NCBI GenBank assembly: GCA_963757265.1
Contig: CAVWRA010000006.1
Location: forward strand, 1,240,001 to 1,304,000
Length of the DNA stretch: 64,000 nt
From: CAIVVT01 sp963757265
GTDB taxonomy: Bacteria; Acidobacteriota; Terriglobia; Bryobacterales; Bryobacteraceae
Reading direction: 5' to 3'
Of the stretch, positions 63,391-64,000 are shown one piece after another. The notes beneath the pieces are model-generated. The model had not been told where the DNA came from. It worked only from the letters and a program-made list of their open reading frames with translations, and did no database searches. Positions within the stretch are counted from its first letter, which is position 1. Each line of letters opens with the position of its first letter. The translations under genes and the position numbers were made by a program.

Positions 63391-64000
63391 ATGAAAACAG
63401 CTCGACTTGTGTTTCTAATCGCGTTCATCTTCGCTCTACTGGCCTTGTTGCCCGTGGGGCAGGCACAAACAAGCCATGGTCGCGTCGTGGGAATCGTAAC
63501 CGACGCGAGCAAGGCAATAGTCGTCAACGCTACGGTCACCCTGGTGAATACGGGCACCAACATTAAAACGGTCCGCCAGACCAGCGGCACTGGGCTGTAC
63601 GTTTTCGACAACCTTGCCCCAGGGAACTACTCTGTGACGATCGAAATGGCAGGGTTCAACAAGTTCGTCCAGGAGAACGTCCTGGTACAGACCGGCGCCG
63701 AGGTCACCGTGGATGCGGCCCTGAGTACCGGCTCCGTACAGACGAGCGTGACCATTAACGAAGCGCCCGCGGCGGTGGATTTCAACACTGCCGACTCGGC
63801 CATCACCATCGATCAGAAGATGGCCAACGACACTCCCCGTTTTGACCGTAACCCGTTCAAGCTGACGCTGATCGCGCCTACGGCGACCAACACGCGCGGC
63901 GAAAACGAGCCGTTCAATTCCTGGGGCCCCAATAGCATCGACCTGGGCGGCGGCACGAACCTGTCGAACCAGCTTACGGTGGATGGCGCCGCGATCACCA
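63391..64000 (+). CDS. TonB-dependent receptor-like protein with N-terminal carboxypeptidase-regulatory-like domain, 5' part
   Basis: The frame is open from ATG 63391 to the window edge (203 residues). A signal peptide (VFLIAFIFALLALLPVGQA) is followed by a carboxypeptidase-regulatory-like domain of Ig type (GRVVGIVTDASKAIVVNATV, SGTGLYVFDNLAPGNYSVTI). Then begins a plug-like region with IAPTATNTRGENEPFNSWG and LSNQLTVDGAAIT. This is the layout of the large acidobacterial receptors related to TonB-dependent transporters, which would carry a substrate over the outer membrane. AGGAGG lies 12 bases upstream. The L3 promoter and operators put it under the LacI protein. Confidence 0.88.
   Translation, partial: MKTARLVFLIAFIFALLALLPVGQAQTSHGRVVGIVTDASKAIVVNATVTLVNTGTNIKTVRQTSGTGLYVFDNLAPGNYSVTIEMAGFNKFVQENVLVQTGAEVTVDAALSTGSVQTSVTINEAPAAVDFNTADSAITIDQKMANDTPRFDRNPFKLTLIAPTATNTRGENEPFNSWGPNSIDLGGGTNLSNQLTVDGAAIT

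Overview
The window is one GC-rich bacterial chromosome segment, about two thirds housekeeping and one third accessory. The gene families point to an acidobacterium of the Solibacter/Bryobacter type: paired MacB-like permeases, PD40+TPR secreted proteins, a receptor starting with a carboxypeptidase-regulatory-like domain, a fused aroD-aroE, and a Gram-negative Tol-Pal cluster. This placement is inferred from gene content; no rRNA or tRNA gene was seen.

Layout. 0-6 kb: end of one MacB-like permease, a second permease, a divergent dihydropteroate-synthase-like gene, a repeat-rich gap, then (minus strand) a DUF4139 protein and homoserine dehydrogenase. 6-16.5 kb: a hypothetical gene, a VOC protein, an exported nitrilase, glgB (nucleophile Asp replaced by Asn, plus a frameshift), add (frameshift), cysE, a LOG protein, a lactate permease and a secreted RraA-like protein (frameshift). 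16.5-24 kb: an outer-membrane protein, then dapE-like/asd/lysC/dapB/dapA/dapD, a compact diaminopimelate-lysine operon of the succinylase type. 24-29 kb: ABC-F ATPase, accD, rlmH and recN on the minus strand. 29-34 kb: tolQ-tolR-tolA/tonB-tolB-pal-cpoB, with an extra Ig-like segment in Pal. 34-50 kb: deoC, aroDE, a small Tat-signal protein, an amidase, a GGDEF-EVL protein, an SGNH protein, a serine hydrolase, a two-subunit molybdenum hydroxylase, pirin, a DedA-rhodanese fusion, an esterase, a membrane protein, an outer-membrane protein and a di-heme peroxidase.

The most interesting part is 51-64 kb. Three intergenic regions (54.4, 58.0 and 63.1 kb) share one design: a LacI-type regulator start, 35-37 bp further an operator of the form GGNAAACGTTTNCC, then a sigma70-like promoter pointing away from the regulator, then a second operator just after the -10 box. 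The promoters face (1) a symporter remnant followed by a UROD-like/GalK-like/PhyH operon, (2) a large DUF5107+TPR protein and (3) a TonB-receptor-like gene leaving the window. Only the third regulator is intact; the other two are N-terminal helix-turn-helix stubs. I infer that one surviving LacI protein controls all three promoters as a regulon for uptake and breakdown of an unidentified sugar or glycoside.

Five genes (glgB, add, the rraA-like gene, the phyH-like gene and the symporter remnant) each become readable if exactly one base is removed. That pattern suggests insertion errors in the sequence at least as much as real gene decay. Two 116-bp copies of a dispersed repeat, each starting with a boxA-like GCTCTTTGAAAA, and a six-unit 10-bp tandem repeat occupy two of the larger gaps.
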